The notes: generated by a model from the sequence alone, not told the origin. 64,000 nucleotides of DNA from Myxococcota bacterium (GCA_023150895.1 JAKLJY010000023.1:17485-81484); one strand, 5' to 3'. Numbered from the stretch's first letter, positions 8,844 through 17,281 are shown. Made by a program: numbers and translations.

Positions 8844-9552
8844 GCCCGACGCTCGCGTCCGCGTAGACGCCGACGAGCAGCAAGGCCGCCTCGGCCCACC
8901 GATCTTCGAGGTCGGGGTACTCGGCGACGACGCGTTCGAGCCGACCCCGCGCCGAGACCGGCCGCTCCTGGTGAAGGTAGAAACGCGCGACGTACATTTC
9001 CTGGTCGGCGAGCAGCCGCCGGCAGGTGCGGATGCGATCGCGCGCATCGGCGGCGTTCTCGTTTTCGGGGTACCGGTCGACGAACGTCTCGAGGGCTCGC
9101 AGGGTATCTTTGGTGGCGGCCGGATCGCGTTCGTGGACCGGGGGCAGAATGAAGAAGTCGCTCGGAATCTGCTCGTAGTAGCTTCGACCGACCCGATACA
9201 ACGCATAGGGGACGTCGGGGTGGTTCGGCCGGCTCTGTGCGAACGTCCGGTACGCGTCGATGGCCTCGATCCACTTGTCCTGCTCGTAGTACGCATCGGC
9301 GATGCGAAGCTCGGCGAGCGCGGCCCATCGGCTGTACGCGTACTTGTTCTTGACCGTGGTCAGGCGCTTGACGGCCTCGAGGAAGTCTTCGTCGTCGAAC
9401 GCCTCCATCGCCTCGTCGAACGCAGCCCGGGCCGAGTCGGAGTAGCTCGCGTCCGGCCGGGTGGACGAACACGCACCGATGGGAGCGGCGAGGGCCGCGG
9501 CGAAGAGGGCCGACCGGCAAGACGCGGCGAGCAGACGAGGGCGCTGTTGCAT
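8659..9552 (-). CDS. bamD: Outer-membrane assembly lipoprotein BamD
   Basis: BamD is the TPR lipoprotein of the BAM complex that inserts beta-barrels into the outer membrane. The 297-residue product starts at the ATG at 9552, giving a signal peptide with lipobox PIGAC. TPR repeats follow, including FDEAMEAFDDEDFLEAVKRL, the WIEAIDAYRTFAQSRPNHP unit, the YRVGRSYYEQI segment and the DQEMYVARFYLHQE helix typical of BamD (YfiO). Length fits the family apart from an extra Pro/Gly-rich tail of about 35 residues. That tail is encoded in the region shared with the convergent parvulin-like gene, itself a likely folding factor for outer-membrane proteins. Confidence 0.9.
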   Translation of the reverse strand: MQQRPRLLAASCRSALFAAALAAPIGACSSTRPDASYSDSARAAFDEAMEAFDDEDFLEAVKRLTTVKNKYAYSRWAALAELRIADAYYEQDKWIEAIDAYRTFAQSRPNHPDVPYALYRVGRSYYEQIPSDFFILPPVHERDPAATKDTLRALETFVDRYPENENAADARDRIRTCRRLLADQEMYVARFYLHQERPVSARGRLERVVAEYPDLEDRWAEAALLLVGVYADASVGLMAEARAMAQRLIRERPTTPEAQEARDLLARLPVPPTPPASASPGDGGPENVPPPAPASGG

Positions 9553-9642
9553 GCGCGGTTGGTAACAAACGGGGCCCGCCGGGGGCAACCCTCATCGAGC
9601 GGACAAAGCGCGCCGCTCACCCGGCCGAGGCCGCGCTCCCGA

Positions 9643-9672
9643 TTGACCCGATGCCGGGGCGTCGGGTAGGAG
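9643..9672 (+). promoter_or_regulatory. Possible sigma-70-type promoter for the metalloprotease gene
   Basis: TTGACC at 9643-9648 matches the -35 consensus at five of six positions. After an 18-base spacer comes TAGGAG at 9667-9672, a weak -10. The site lies 26 bases before the chosen ATG of the protease, in the 145-base divergent gap between bamD and that gene. Prediction is by eye only. Confidence 0.28.
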
Positions 9673-9697
9673 TGTGCGGCTTTCCGGAGGCGCCCCC

Positions 9698-11812
9698 ATG
9701 CCCTGCCCCCCTCGTCTTTCCGCCCGTCGCACACGTTGGCTGCTCGTCCTCGCATCGACCGCCTTTCCGACCGCCGTCTGCGCGTTTGCGACGCTCGACG
9801 GCATCCGGACGGCCTGGCCTGCCAATCCGACGTACCAGATCCTGAACCGGTCTCGCGACATCGCCGACGGTTCGGACGCGACCGCGATTCAGCGGTCGTT
9901 CCAGACGTGGCAGAACGTGCGGACGGCGGACATCTCGTTTCAGGCCGTCAACCGCGGCGCCGACATTACGGTGGAGTTCCTGGCGCAGTGGCCCCGCGAG
10001 TTCGGCCAGGATGCCGCCGGCGTGACCCTCACCTCGCGCCGCAACGGCGTCATCTCGGCAGCCGAGATCAGCTTCAACGACCAGCACTTCGACTGGGCCA
10101 CGGACGGCGACCCCGCCGCCACCGACGTCGAGGGGGTGGGCACCCACGAGATCGGGCACGCGATCGGCCTCGATCACAGCCGAACCCGCGACGCGACGAT
10201 GTACTGGTCCGGCGGCGACGTGGAGCTGCGCTCGCTGCACGCGGACGACGAGCGGGCCGTGACGTTCCTGTACGGCAACTGGAACGCCCAGGGCGGCGTC
10301 TGTGACCAATGTGAAGGTGATGCCGACTGCGCCAACGGCGGTCTCTGCCTGCAGATGCAGGACGGGCTCACCTTCTGCGGCCAACCCTGCGACCGCAACG
10401 GCGGGTGTGTGGACGCCAGCGCCTCGTGTTTCAATCTGCGAAACGGCGGGACGCAGTGCGCACCCACCGAGGGGTTCTGCTCCGACGCGGGCGGGCAAGG
10501 CTCGCTGCCGGAAGGCGCCTATTGCTGGGGGGCCGTCCAGTGCGAGGCCGGGACGCAGTGCGTTCCCCTGCCCGGCGGTCCGGCCGCCTGCATGAGCGAC
10601 TGCGCCGCCGATCGCGACTGTCCGCGCGGGAGCAGTTGCCTGGGCGCCGAGGCGGGTCAGGGCGTGTGCGTGCCGGCGGGCGACGCGGCCTTTGGTGACG
10701 CCTGCGCCTCGAGCTTCGAGTGCGCGTCGCTCCTGTGTGTTCCGCTCGACGCGGACGTCAACGTCTGCTCGGAGAATTGCGATCCCGCGCGCAATGCCTG
10801 CCCGGGCGGCGCGGAATGTCTGCCCATCGACGACGTTCCGGGACTGACCGGCCTCTGCGTCCCCGGCGGGGACGTCGCGGAGGGCGGCACCTGCGGAGAC
10901 GCCGCCCGGCGCTGCGGCGCAGGCCTGACGTGCATCCAGGAAAGGGTCGGCGCCGATCCCGTCTGCCGGGCGGCCTGTGATCCGTTCGGCACCTGCGGCC
11001 GCGGCCGAGGCTGCACGCCCTACAACGCAGCGGACTGGTTCTGCCTGCCCCTCGAGGGGGCGGCCATCGGTGCGGCCTGCGACCCCAACGCCCTCGACTG
11101 CGCGGGCGGCCTGCTGTGCCTGCCCCTCGACGAACGGACCGGTCAGTGCATCGAACCGTGCGATGACGGCGCGGCCGACGCGTGCGAGGGTCACGTCTGC
11201 TTCGATCTCGACGGGGCGGACGGCAACCTCGGGGCCTGTTCGCCCGGCGACGGCGCCTTCGGATCGGCCTGTGAGAGTCCGCTCGACTGTGCCGACTTCG
11301 CCTGCGTGCAGGACGGAGACGCGGGCCTGTGCAGCCAACTCTGCGGCGCCGCGAACCCTTGCCCCCGCGGTTTCGCCTGTCGGGCGACGCAAGGCGGCGA
11401 CAGCCTCTGCTTCCGTGATGACGGCGGCGGCGGCGGCGGCGGCGCGGGCGGTGATCCGGGCACCGGCGGCGATCCAGGAACGGGCGGCGATCCCGCCACG
11501 GGCGGCAACCCTGCCACCGGCGGCGACCCCGGCACCGGCGGCTCCGCCGTCCCGCCGCAAGGCGGCACGCCATCCCCGCCCCCGAGCGGCGGCACGCCCG
11601 TCGGCCCCGGCAACGGCGGCATCACGGATCCCGACGGAGGCCTCACCGGCGCCACGCCGGTCGGCGGTGGCGGCGGGGGCGGTGGATGCACGCTGAGTCC
11701 GGCGGGCCCGCGTCCGCCGGGCGGACTCGCCCTGCTGCTCGCCCTCGCCGGTCTGGCGGCCCGTTCCCGGCGCCGGCGCGGCGCCGTCGAATCCGAATCA
11801 TCTCGGGCCTGA
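9698..11812 (+). CDS. Secreted matrixin-like zinc metalloprotease with Cys-rich repeats and MYXO-CTERM-like tail
   Basis: A 704-residue secreted protease. The ATG at 9698 has GGAGG seven bases upstream and begins a signal peptide (ending near AVCAFA); an upstream GTG at 9674 is less likely. The catalytic domain (about 35-200) carries the metzincin motif HEIGHAIGLDH at residues 150-160, with three zinc His and the catalytic Glu, followed by the TMYW Met-turn. A long Cys-rich region (about 205-575) has EGF/TIL-like repeats with C..G..C patterns. A Gly/Asp/Pro/Thr-rich linker (about 578-658) leads to a tail with Cys664, a hydrophobic segment and an Arg cluster, as in MYXO-CTERM proteins. It is probably displayed or released at the cell surface; the substrate is unknown. 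Confidence 0.88.
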   Translation: MPCPPRLSARRTRWLLVLASTAFPTAVCAFATLDGIRTAWPANPTYQILNRSRDIADGSDATAIQRSFQTWQNVRTADISFQAVNRGADITVEFLAQWPREFGQDAAGVTLTSRRNGVISAAEISFNDQHFDWATDGDPAATDVEGVGTHEIGHAIGLDHSRTRDATMYWSGGDVELRSLHADDERAVTFLYGNWNAQGGVCDQCEGDADCANGGLCLQMQDGLTFCGQPCDRNGGCVDASASCFNLRNGGTQCAPTEGFCSDAGGQGSLPEGAYCWGAVQCEAGTQCVPLPGGPAACMSDCAADRDCPRGSSCLGAEAGQGVCVPAGDAAFGDACASSFECASLLCVPLDADVNVCSENCDPARNACPGGAECLPIDDVPGLTGLCVPGGDVAEGGTCGDAARRCGAGLTCIQERVGADPVCRAACDPFGTCGRGRGCTPYNAADWFCLPLEGAAIGAACDPNALDCAGGLLCLPLDERTGQCIEPCDDGAADACEGHVCFDLDGADGNLGACSPGDGAFGSACESPLDCADFACVQDGDAGLCSQLCGAANPCPRGFACRATQGGDSLCFRDDGGGGGGGAGGDPGTGGDPGTGGDPATGGNPATGGDPGTGGSAVPPQGGTPSPPPSGGTPVGPGNGGITDPDGGLTGATPVGGGGGGGGCTLSPAGPRPPGGLALLLALAGLAARSRRRRGAVESESSRA
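11420..11640 (+). repeat. In-gene Gly-rich tandem repeats
   Basis: Inside the protease gene, units encoding GGDPGTGGDP or GGNPATGGDP recur with a period of about 15 bases (for example GGCGGCGATCC), after a (GGC)n run near 11425-11445. The encoded linker separates the Cys-rich part from the sorting tail. Such repeats can vary in copy number through slippage. Confidence 0.7.
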
Positions 11813-11833
11813 AGGCCTGAAGCGAGGAACGCC

Positions 11834-12436
11834 ATGAAGTCCCCCCTCCGTTTCATTCGTGTTCTGTCCGCCGCGGTCGCCCTGTGCACCGCCACCGCCT
11901 TCGTCGGCACGCCGAGCCCGGCCGACGCGACCATCGTCAAGCGCCTCACCGTCTCCGAGATGGCCCGCCGAGCCGACGTCGTCGTCCTCGGCCGGGTCGT
12001 GGGACAGACGGCGACCTGGAACCCGGAGCGCACGCGAATCCATACCCTGACGGAGCTCCTCGTCGGCGAGTCGCTCAAGGGCGGCGCACGCACCGGAGAG
12101 ACCCTGACGATTCGCCAGCTCGGCGGCACCCTGGACGGGCTCGTTCAGACCGTGCCCGGCAACGCCCGGTTCGCCGTCGGCGAGGAGGTCGTCGTGTTCC
12201 TGGACAAGGACGAGGCGCAGCCCCTGCACTATGTCATCGGAATGGCGCAGGGCAAGTTCGCCGTGCAGCGCAGCGGGCCGGCCGTTCAGGCGATGCAAGA
12301 CACCAGCGACCTCGCGTTCGTTCGACCCGGCGCCTCCGGTGCGCTCGTCCCCGTCGAGGCCGGTCCGGCGTCACCGGTGGACGGTGGCCTCGAGGCGCTG
12401 AAGCGCACCGTGCGCGCTGCCGCGGCGACGCCCTGA
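11834..12436 (+). CDS. Secreted protein of unknown function
   Basis: A 200-residue exported protein. It has a signal peptide (residues 1-33, ending ADA) and a GAGG Shine-Dalgarno about eight bases before the ATG. The mature domain (about 34-150) begins IVKRLTVSEMARRADVVVLGRV, continues with beta-strands (TLTIRQLGGTLDG, GEEVVVFLDKD) and a YVIGMAQGKF segment. I have seen this kind of protein near secreted proteases of myxobacteria but cannot name the family. It follows the matrixin-like gene by 21 bases and is probably co-transcribed, so it could be an inhibitor, chaperone or partner of the protease; this is inference. Confidence 0.72.
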   Translation: MKSPLRFIRVLSAAVALCTATAFVGTPSPADATIVKRLTVSEMARRADVVVLGRVVGQTATWNPERTRIHTLTELLVGESLKGGARTGETLTIRQLGGTLDGLVQTVPGNARFAVGEEVVVFLDKDEAQPLHYVIGMAQGKFAVQRSGPAVQAMQDTSDLAFVRPGASGALVPVEAGPASPVDGGLEALKRTVRAAAATP

Positions 12437-12450
12437 GCGCACGCCGCGCG

Positions 12451-13938
12451 ATGCCGCCGACACCGCAGGCCCTCTTCTGGGACCTCGCTCGCGCCCTCGC
12501 GGCGGGACGCACCGTGCTCGTCGTCGGCGAGCCCGCAGAGGCCGTGAGTCTGCTGGCGCAGGCCGCGTTGAAGGGTCTGGTCGTGGTGAGCCCCGACGCC
12601 GATCCCGGCGCGCCGGATGCGACGACGGCGGCCGGCGCGCCGTTCAGAATGCGCGCCGATTGGGGCGAGAAGCGCGGGTCGATCGGGCTGATCCTCGACG
12701 GAGAGGGGTACGTGCCCCCGGAGGAGGCGACGCGGCTCCTGTCGGCGTCGGGCCTCTACCTGACCCGCACCACGGGCCCGGCCTGGACGGCGCTGCCCGT
12801 GCGCCAGACGCTCGATGTCCTCCACGTGGCGGGCCTCGCGCTGCCCGGCGATGCGCCGTCCCCCGGGGACGCCTTCGCCGACCGAGTCGAGGGCACCGTG
12901 GTTGCGAAGTTTCATTTGGCGGGACGCCGGCGGATACCGCCCGTTCCCCGCGTTCTGCGGCTGGCAGCCCCCGTGGAGGCCCCCCCCGGCCCCACCGAGC
13001 CGAAGGCCGAGCACGATGCGCTCGTCCCCGCATGGGAAGCCGAATTGACGGCGTGCCGGGACGCCCTCGCGCTCTGTCGGGCCCGAGACCGCCGCGCGGA
13101 CCTCCTCGCCGCGCGGCTGCAGACCGAACGCAGCCGGTTCCTCGCTGAAATCGACGGGCTGGAGCGCCGACTTGCGGCCGTCGAGGGGCCGCATGCCGAA
13201 CTCGAGGCTGCCGAGTCGGCGAGGCGCCACGTCGAGGAAACGCTGGACGCCGTGCTCTCCGGACTCACCTCGGTCGGCCTGTCGGGCGGATTGCGCCCAC
13301 CGCCCGCGGCCGCGGGCGAAGCGGTCCGCCTCTGGCTGGAGGGATACCTGCGCGCGCTGCGCGGCCTGACCGCCCGACACGACCAGCAGACGGCACGGCT
13401 CGAAGCCCTCGAGCGCGCCCTGGCCGACGCCCGGGCTGCGGCCGAAGCCGCCCTCTCCGCACCACCGCCCGTCTCGCCGCCCGACATTGGCACACCCGAA
13501 GCGGGGCCGGTGCCGTCCGTGCCCCGCTCGGAAGCGCACGCACGCGCCGACGCGCTCGAAGCCGTCCTCGGTGCCGTCGAGGCGCTGCGCCTGACGGAAC
13601 AGGCGGAACTCTCGCGCCTGCGCCGCACCGCAGAGTCCAGCCGACGACGCCTCGCAGAGGAAGTCCGGGCCCGAGAGGCCCTTCGACGGCAGGCCGCCCT
13701 GGAGACCATCGCGCGCGCCCGGGCGGAAGAGGCGCTCCACGTCGCCCGAGCGTCGGAGCGCGAGCACGCCGCCCGCGCGGATGCCCTTGAACTGCTTGCC
13801 GCAGAGCACGGCCGGATGTCTTCACTCCTGACCGATGCCCTCGCGAAGGCGCTCGCCGACCGGGAAGCAGCGGTCCACGAGCGGCGCCTGGCCGACGAGA
13901 GCCTTCGGCGGCTGCGCGCCGGCGAGGATGACCGTTGA
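12451..13938 (+). CDS. Coiled-coil protein with Rossmann-like N-terminal domain
   Basis: A 495-residue cytoplasmic protein. The start at 12451 is 14 bases after the preceding stop. Residues about 1-160 look like an alpha/beta fold (LARALAAGRTVLVVGEP, GLVVVSPDAD, SIGLILDGEGYVPPEEATRLL), reminiscent of a degenerate nucleotide- or SAM-binding domain without a clear catalytic motif. From about 185 to the end it is a long Arg/Glu/Ala/Leu-rich coiled coil, interrupted by a Pro-rich stretch near 345-365. It may organise a complex or connect to the membrane-anchored protein encoded next. No enzyme function is claimed. Confidence 0.68.
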   Translation: MPPTPQALFWDLARALAAGRTVLVVGEPAEAVSLLAQAALKGLVVVSPDADPGAPDATTAAGAPFRMRADWGEKRGSIGLILDGEGYVPPEEATRLLSASGLYLTRTTGPAWTALPVRQTLDVLHVAGLALPGDAPSPGDAFADRVEGTVVAKFHLAGRRRIPPVPRVLRLAAPVEAPPGPTEPKAEHDALVPAWEAELTACRDALALCRARDRRADLLAARLQTERSRFLAEIDGLERRLAAVEGPHAELEAAESARRHVEETLDAVLSGLTSVGLSGGLRPPPAAAGEAVRLWLEGYLRALRGLTARHDQQTARLEALERALADARAAAEAALSAPPPVSPPDIGTPEAGPVPSVPRSEAHARADALEAVLGAVEALRLTEQAELSRLRRTAESSRRRLAEEVRAREALRRQAALETIARARAEEALHVARASEREHAARADALELLAAEHGRMSSLLTDALAKALADREAAVHERRLADESLRRLRAGEDDR

Positions 13939-13963
13939 GCGCCCCGTCCGCAGAGGGCCGCTG

Positions 13964-14974
13964 ATGCGCACCGCCCGACGACGCCTGCTGGCGCTCCGAC
14001 TCTCACAGTTCACGGGCAGCGTGACGAGCGCGCTCGTCATTGTCCTGTTGGGCACGGCCTTGTGGCTCGGGGGCGCGTGGCTCTATGCCGAATATACGCT
14101 GCGCACGGCCGAGAACGCCCTGCCCGAGCTCCTGGACGGGCGCCGGTACCGGTATCTCTCGGACGCGGCCATCATCGACGCGGCCCCGGCCTGGGCCAAA
14201 GAGCAGGGCGTGGAGACCCGCCGCGAATGGCTCCGCGTCCGCATCGACGACGGCGGGTTCGGCCAACGACTCGACGCCGGCCGCGGCGAGGCGATGGACG
14301 CCGAGCTGCGGGCGCTCGGCGCCGCCGTCGGGACCCGTGCCGAGGACGCTCGCGTTCAGGTCTCGGCCAAGGTCGTCTTCGAAAAGCGCATCTTCCCGTT
14401 CTCGATCCGACGCCTCGCGGAGGGGTCCGCCGGCACCGACCGCGCGGCGGCCTATCGCGTGACCGGCGGCGGCCCCCTCGAGGACCCCGATGCCGTCCTC
14501 GGCGTCGCGCTCATCGACGCGGAGTGGTGGACGCCTCCGCCTCCCGGCCTCGACCCCCTGCCGCCGCCGCTCACGCCGGTCGTGACGGCGCTCGACGCCT
14601 GGCGCCAGGCGGAGCGCGACCTGGCGGCCCGCCTCGGTTCAGTTCCGCTGGAGGCCGTCGGTCCGGGGCCCTCGCGCGCCCTCGAGGCCGGTGCCGTCCG
14701 CACGGCCCGACGGGCCCTCGATCGGGGCCGGGCGGCCCTGACCCCGTTTCTCCGCGGAGAGGGACGTCGAGCGCTCTCGGACTGGATCGGGGTCGACGGG
14801 GCCGAGTCGATCGAGGCCGCAGACGCGGCGATGGCCCACCTCGACTTCCTGCTCGCCGCCGCGACGGCCCCCGGCGCGCTCGACCCGCTGCTCGGGCCGT
14901 ACACCGCGCGCGCCCGCAGGGTGCGTGAGGCGCTCGTCCCTGCCCTGCAGGCCGTCGGCGTCGTCGTGCCGTAG
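13964..14974 (+). CDS. Membrane-anchored protein of unknown function
   Basis: A 336-residue protein with one N-terminal transmembrane helix (about residues 20-42, Val/Leu/Gly/Trp-rich) after an Arg-rich cytoplasmic start, so most of it should lie in the periplasm. I prefer the ATG at 13964 because AGAGGG lies about six bases upstream; the ATG at 13928, overlapping the previous gene, has its GAGG directly against the start. Segments such as YRYLSDAAIIDAAPAWAKEQG and VSAKVVFEKRIFPFSIRRL are not familiar. It follows the coiled-coil gene closely and may act with it. Confidence 0.65.
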   Translation: MRTARRRLLALRLSQFTGSVTSALVIVLLGTALWLGGAWLYAEYTLRTAENALPELLDGRRYRYLSDAAIIDAAPAWAKEQGVETRREWLRVRIDDGGFGQRLDAGRGEAMDAELRALGAAVGTRAEDARVQVSAKVVFEKRIFPFSIRRLAEGSAGTDRAAAYRVTGGGPLEDPDAVLGVALIDAEWWTPPPPGLDPLPPPLTPVVTALDAWRQAERDLAARLGSVPLEAVGPGPSRALEAGAVRTARRALDRGRAALTPFLRGEGRRALSDWIGVDGAESIEAADAAMAHLDFLLAAATAPGALDPLLGPYTARARRVREALVPALQAVGVVVP

Positions 14975-15007
14975 CAGACCGAATGGAGGCCGTCGACGTC
15001 GGGTGCG

Positions 15008-15036
15008 TTGACGCGGCATCCCCAGACCCCGAGAAT
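15008..15036 (+). promoter_or_regulatory. Promoter of rrf2-larE, possibly giving a leaderless mRNA
   Basis: TTGACG (15008-15013) and GAGAAT (15031-15036) are separated by exactly 17 bases. They match the -35 and -10 consensus at five and four of six positions. Transcription would be expected to start near 15043, almost at the ATG at 15045, which lacks a strong Shine-Dalgarno. Visual prediction only. Confidence 0.42.
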
Positions 15037-15044
15037 CCGCCGCC

Positions 15045-15515
15045 ATGAAGCTCTCGACCCGCTGTCGCTACGCCACGCTCGCCCTGTTCGACATCGCGTT
15101 TCACGCCCGCGGTCAGGCGACGCAGGTCCGTCAGATCGCCGAGCGCCAGGACATCCCGGTCCGGTTTCTGGAGCAGATCTTTCAGGACTTGAAGCGCGCA
15201 GAGCTGGTGGAGGGCCGTCGCGGGCGCAATGGCGGCTATTCGCTGCGCAAGACCCCGGATCAGATCACCGTGGGCGACGTCATCCGGGCGACGGACGGCC
15301 CCATCGAGGTTTCGTTCTCGGTGGACGACCTGCCGCTCGAGGCCTCCGCGTCGCATCCGGGCCGCCCGCACCGGGAGGTGCCCGCGGCGCTCTGGTCGGA
15401 GATCGGCCAGCGCATCGCAGCCGTTTTCGACGACTTCACGCTGGCCGATCTGGTCGCTCGGGCCGAGGCGGCCGGTCTGTCCCGCGATGAGCCCGCCCTG
15501 ATGTACTTCATCTGA
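15045..15515 (+). CDS. Rrf2-family transcriptional regulator
   Basis: A 156-residue winged-helix regulator. The family N-terminus (MKLSTRCRYATLALFDIA), the recognition region with QIAERQDIPVRFLEQIFQDLKRAELV and the wing GRNGGYSL are all present. Family members such as IscR and NsrR bind an Fe-S cluster through three Cys between about residues 90 and 110. Here that region (DLPLEASASHPGRPHREVP) has no Cys at all, so this member cannot bind a cluster in the usual way and must sense something else or act apo. It precedes larE by five bases, so it may control that gene and itself. Confidence 0.9.
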   Translation: MKLSTRCRYATLALFDIAFHARGQATQVRQIAERQDIPVRFLEQIFQDLKRAELVEGRRGRNGGYSLRKTPDQITVGDVIRATDGPIEVSFSVDDLPLEASASHPGRPHREVPAALWSEIGQRIAAVFDDFTLADLVARAEAAGLSRDEPALMYFI

Positions 15516-15520
15516 GCGCC

Positions 15521-16372
15521 ATGGTTCTCGAAGGACTGTCCCCGGCCCAACGGGCGGCTCATGGCCGCCTGCACGCGCTCCTGGCGGGGCTCGAGCGGGT
15601 CGTCGTCGCCTTCTCGGGCGGCATCGACAGCACCGTGTTGCTCCGGGTGGCGGTCGACGCGCTCGGCTCGCGCGCCGTCGCGTTGACGGCGGTCTCCGAG
15701 AGCTTCGCGCCGTGGGAGCTCGACGATGCCCGCTTGCTCGCAGCCGGCATGGGTGCCCGGCACATCGAGGTGCGAACGCGGGAGCTCGAGCGGCCCGGGT
15801 ATCGGGAAAACGCGGGGGACCGCTGCTACCACTGCAAGACCGAACTCTTCGAGATCGCGGGGGCGCATGCCGCCCACGAAGCCCTCGGAGTTCTGGTGTA
15901 CGGGGCCATCCCCGAGGATCTCGGAGACCATCGCCCGGGCATGCGCGCGGCAGAAGAACACGGCGTGCGGGCGCCCCTGATCGAGGCGGGTCTCAGCAAG
16001 GCGGACATCCGCGCGGTCGCGCGGGCCTACGGGTTGCCGACCGCCGAGAAGCCGGCCTCGGCATGCCTCTCGAGCCGATTCCCCGACGGCACGCGGGTGA
16101 CCGCCGAAGGGCTCGACCGCGTCGCGCAATGTGAGGGTGGCCTTCGCCGCCTCGGCCTTCTGCAGGTCAGGGCCCGCTACCACCAGGAACTCGTCCGTCT
16201 CGAACTCGGACCGGCCGAGCTCGAGCGGGTCTTCGCCGACGCCGACCTGCGCGCGGCGGTGACGGCCGCGGGTCGTGCGGCCGGATTCCGCTTCGTTTCC
16301 GTCGACCTCGAGGGATACCGCACCGGGAGCGCCAATGTGCTCCTGCAAGTTCGCGAGCCTCGCAGGGCCTGA
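15521..16372 (+). CDS. larE: ATP-dependent sacrificial sulfur transferase LarE
   Basis: LarE donates sulfur, often from its own Cys, to make the nickel-pincer nucleotide cofactor of lactate racemase-type enzymes. The 283-residue protein has the PP-loop FSGGIDST (about 29-36), the YRENAGDRCYHCKTELF segment and the PASACLSSRFPDG motif, whose Cys182 corresponds to the sacrificial Cys176 of Lactobacillus LarE. Length is normal. The partner genes larB and larC and any racemase are not in this window. It is probably co-transcribed with the rrf2 gene just upstream. Confidence 0.92.
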   Translation: MVLEGLSPAQRAAHGRLHALLAGLERVVVAFSGGIDSTVLLRVAVDALGSRAVALTAVSESFAPWELDDARLLAAGMGARHIEVRTRELERPGYRENAGDRCYHCKTELFEIAGAHAAHEALGVLVYGAIPEDLGDHRPGMRAAEEHGVRAPLIEAGLSKADIRAVARAYGLPTAEKPASACLSSRFPDGTRVTAEGLDRVAQCEGGLRRLGLLQVRARYHQELVRLELGPAELERVFADADLRAAVTAAGRAAGFRFVSVDLEGYRTGSANVLLQVREPRRA

Positions 16373-16387
16373 CTGCCCCCGTCAGGC
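16367..16387. terminator. Bidirectional terminator-like hairpin between larE and the pentapeptide gene
   Basis: GCCTGAC (16367-16373) and GTCAGGC (16381-16387) form a 7-bp stem with a 7-base C-rich loop. The hairpin spans the stop codons of both convergent genes, larE ending at 16372 and the pentapeptide gene ending at 16382. No T-run follows, as is common in high-GC genomes. Confidence 0.42.
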
Positions 16388-17191
16388 GCCGACGCGCCCG
16401 AAGGCCGACATGGGCGAAGCGACGCGCCCGCCGGCGAAAGCGACGACCGGCTCGACGAAGAACGGGCTCCCGGCGCGCAGCGCGGCGACCTGCCCCGCGA
16501 GGAAACATGCGCCGCTCAGGTCGGCCCCCTGCAGGTGCGCGTCGTTGAGCCGAGCGCCGCGCAGATCGGCATGCCGCAGGCTGGCGGACGCCAGGTGCGA
16601 GCCTGCCAGGTCCGTGCCACAGAGCTGGGCGGCGTCGAGCTTCGCCCGCCGGAGATCCGCGCGCCGCAAGTCCGCGCCGCCGAGATCGGCACCGCTCAGG
16701 TCCGCCATCTTGAGATCGGCGTCGGCGAGCTGCGTCTCCGTGAGATTCGCGCCGGTGAATCGGGCGCCGCGCAGATCGGCACCGTCGAGAACGGCGAGCT
16801 GACAATCGGCTTCGCTGAAGTCTGCCCCCCAGAGCACGGCGTCCGTCAGGAGACACTCGCGGACGGCGCACCGCCGAAAGCTCGCCCCCCGCGCGTCGGC
16901 GGCCTCGAGCGACGCCAGGAAGAGATCGGCGTCATCGAAGCGGGCGCCGAGGAGCCGGGCGTGTCCGAGCCGGGTCATCCGCAGATTGGCCGCCCGGAGA
17001 TCGGCGCCGCGCAGGTCGGCCCCGGTCAGGTCCGCCCCCCGGAGGTCCGCCTGCCGCAGGTTCGTTCCCCGAAGGCTGACGCCCGAAAGGTCGAGGCAGG
17101 TGAGGTCGCAGCCCTCGAGGTCGAGCCCGTCGAGGGGGCTCGACGAGGCCAGAAGGGTCAGCACTTCGGCGCGATGAAACTGTGTCGTCAT
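16382..17191 (-). CDS. Pentapeptide-repeat protein
   Basis: A 269-residue protein made largely of A(D/N)LxX pentapeptides (from about residue 18 to 245, for example LRQADLRGADLTGADLRGADL), which fold as a right-handed quadrilateral beta-helix. The ATG at 17191 follows a GGGGGAG sequence; the open frame extends further upstream but is low-complexity. There is no signal peptide, so it is probably cytoplasmic. Some family members mimic DNA and protect gyrase, but most have no known role, and nothing here points to a specific one. The 139-base gap upstream separates it from fadL. Confidence 0.88.
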   Translation of the reverse strand: MTTQFHRAEVLTLLASSSPLDGLDLEGCDLTCLDLSGVSLRGTNLRQADLRGADLTGADLRGADLRAANLRMTRLGHARLLGARFDDADLFLASLEAADARGASFRRCAVRECLLTDAVLWGADFSEADCQLAVLDGADLRGARFTGANLTETQLADADLKMADLSGADLGGADLRRADLRRAKLDAAQLCGTDLAGSHLASASLRHADLRGARLNDAHLQGADLSGACFLAGQVAALRAGSPFFVEPVVAFAGGRVASPMSAFGRVGA

Positions 17192-17281
17192 GGTCTCCCC
17201 CGAGTGCGCCGAACGCGACGCTCGTCCGAGGCATCGGCGCGGGACCGGATACGGGCCTGCGGGGGGTCCGCCTCGCCCCCG

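Noticed and set aside
9617..11560. A 647-codon minus-strand open frame opposite the metalloprotease
   Set aside because: Ala/Gly/Arg-rich without motifs, while the plus strand has a signal peptide, HExxH motif and ordered Cys repeats.
16400..17150. Periodic sequence that might be a CRISPR array or satellite
   Set aside because: The 15-base periodicity is explained by pentapeptide codons (A-D/N-L-x-x); there are no constant repeats with unique spacers.
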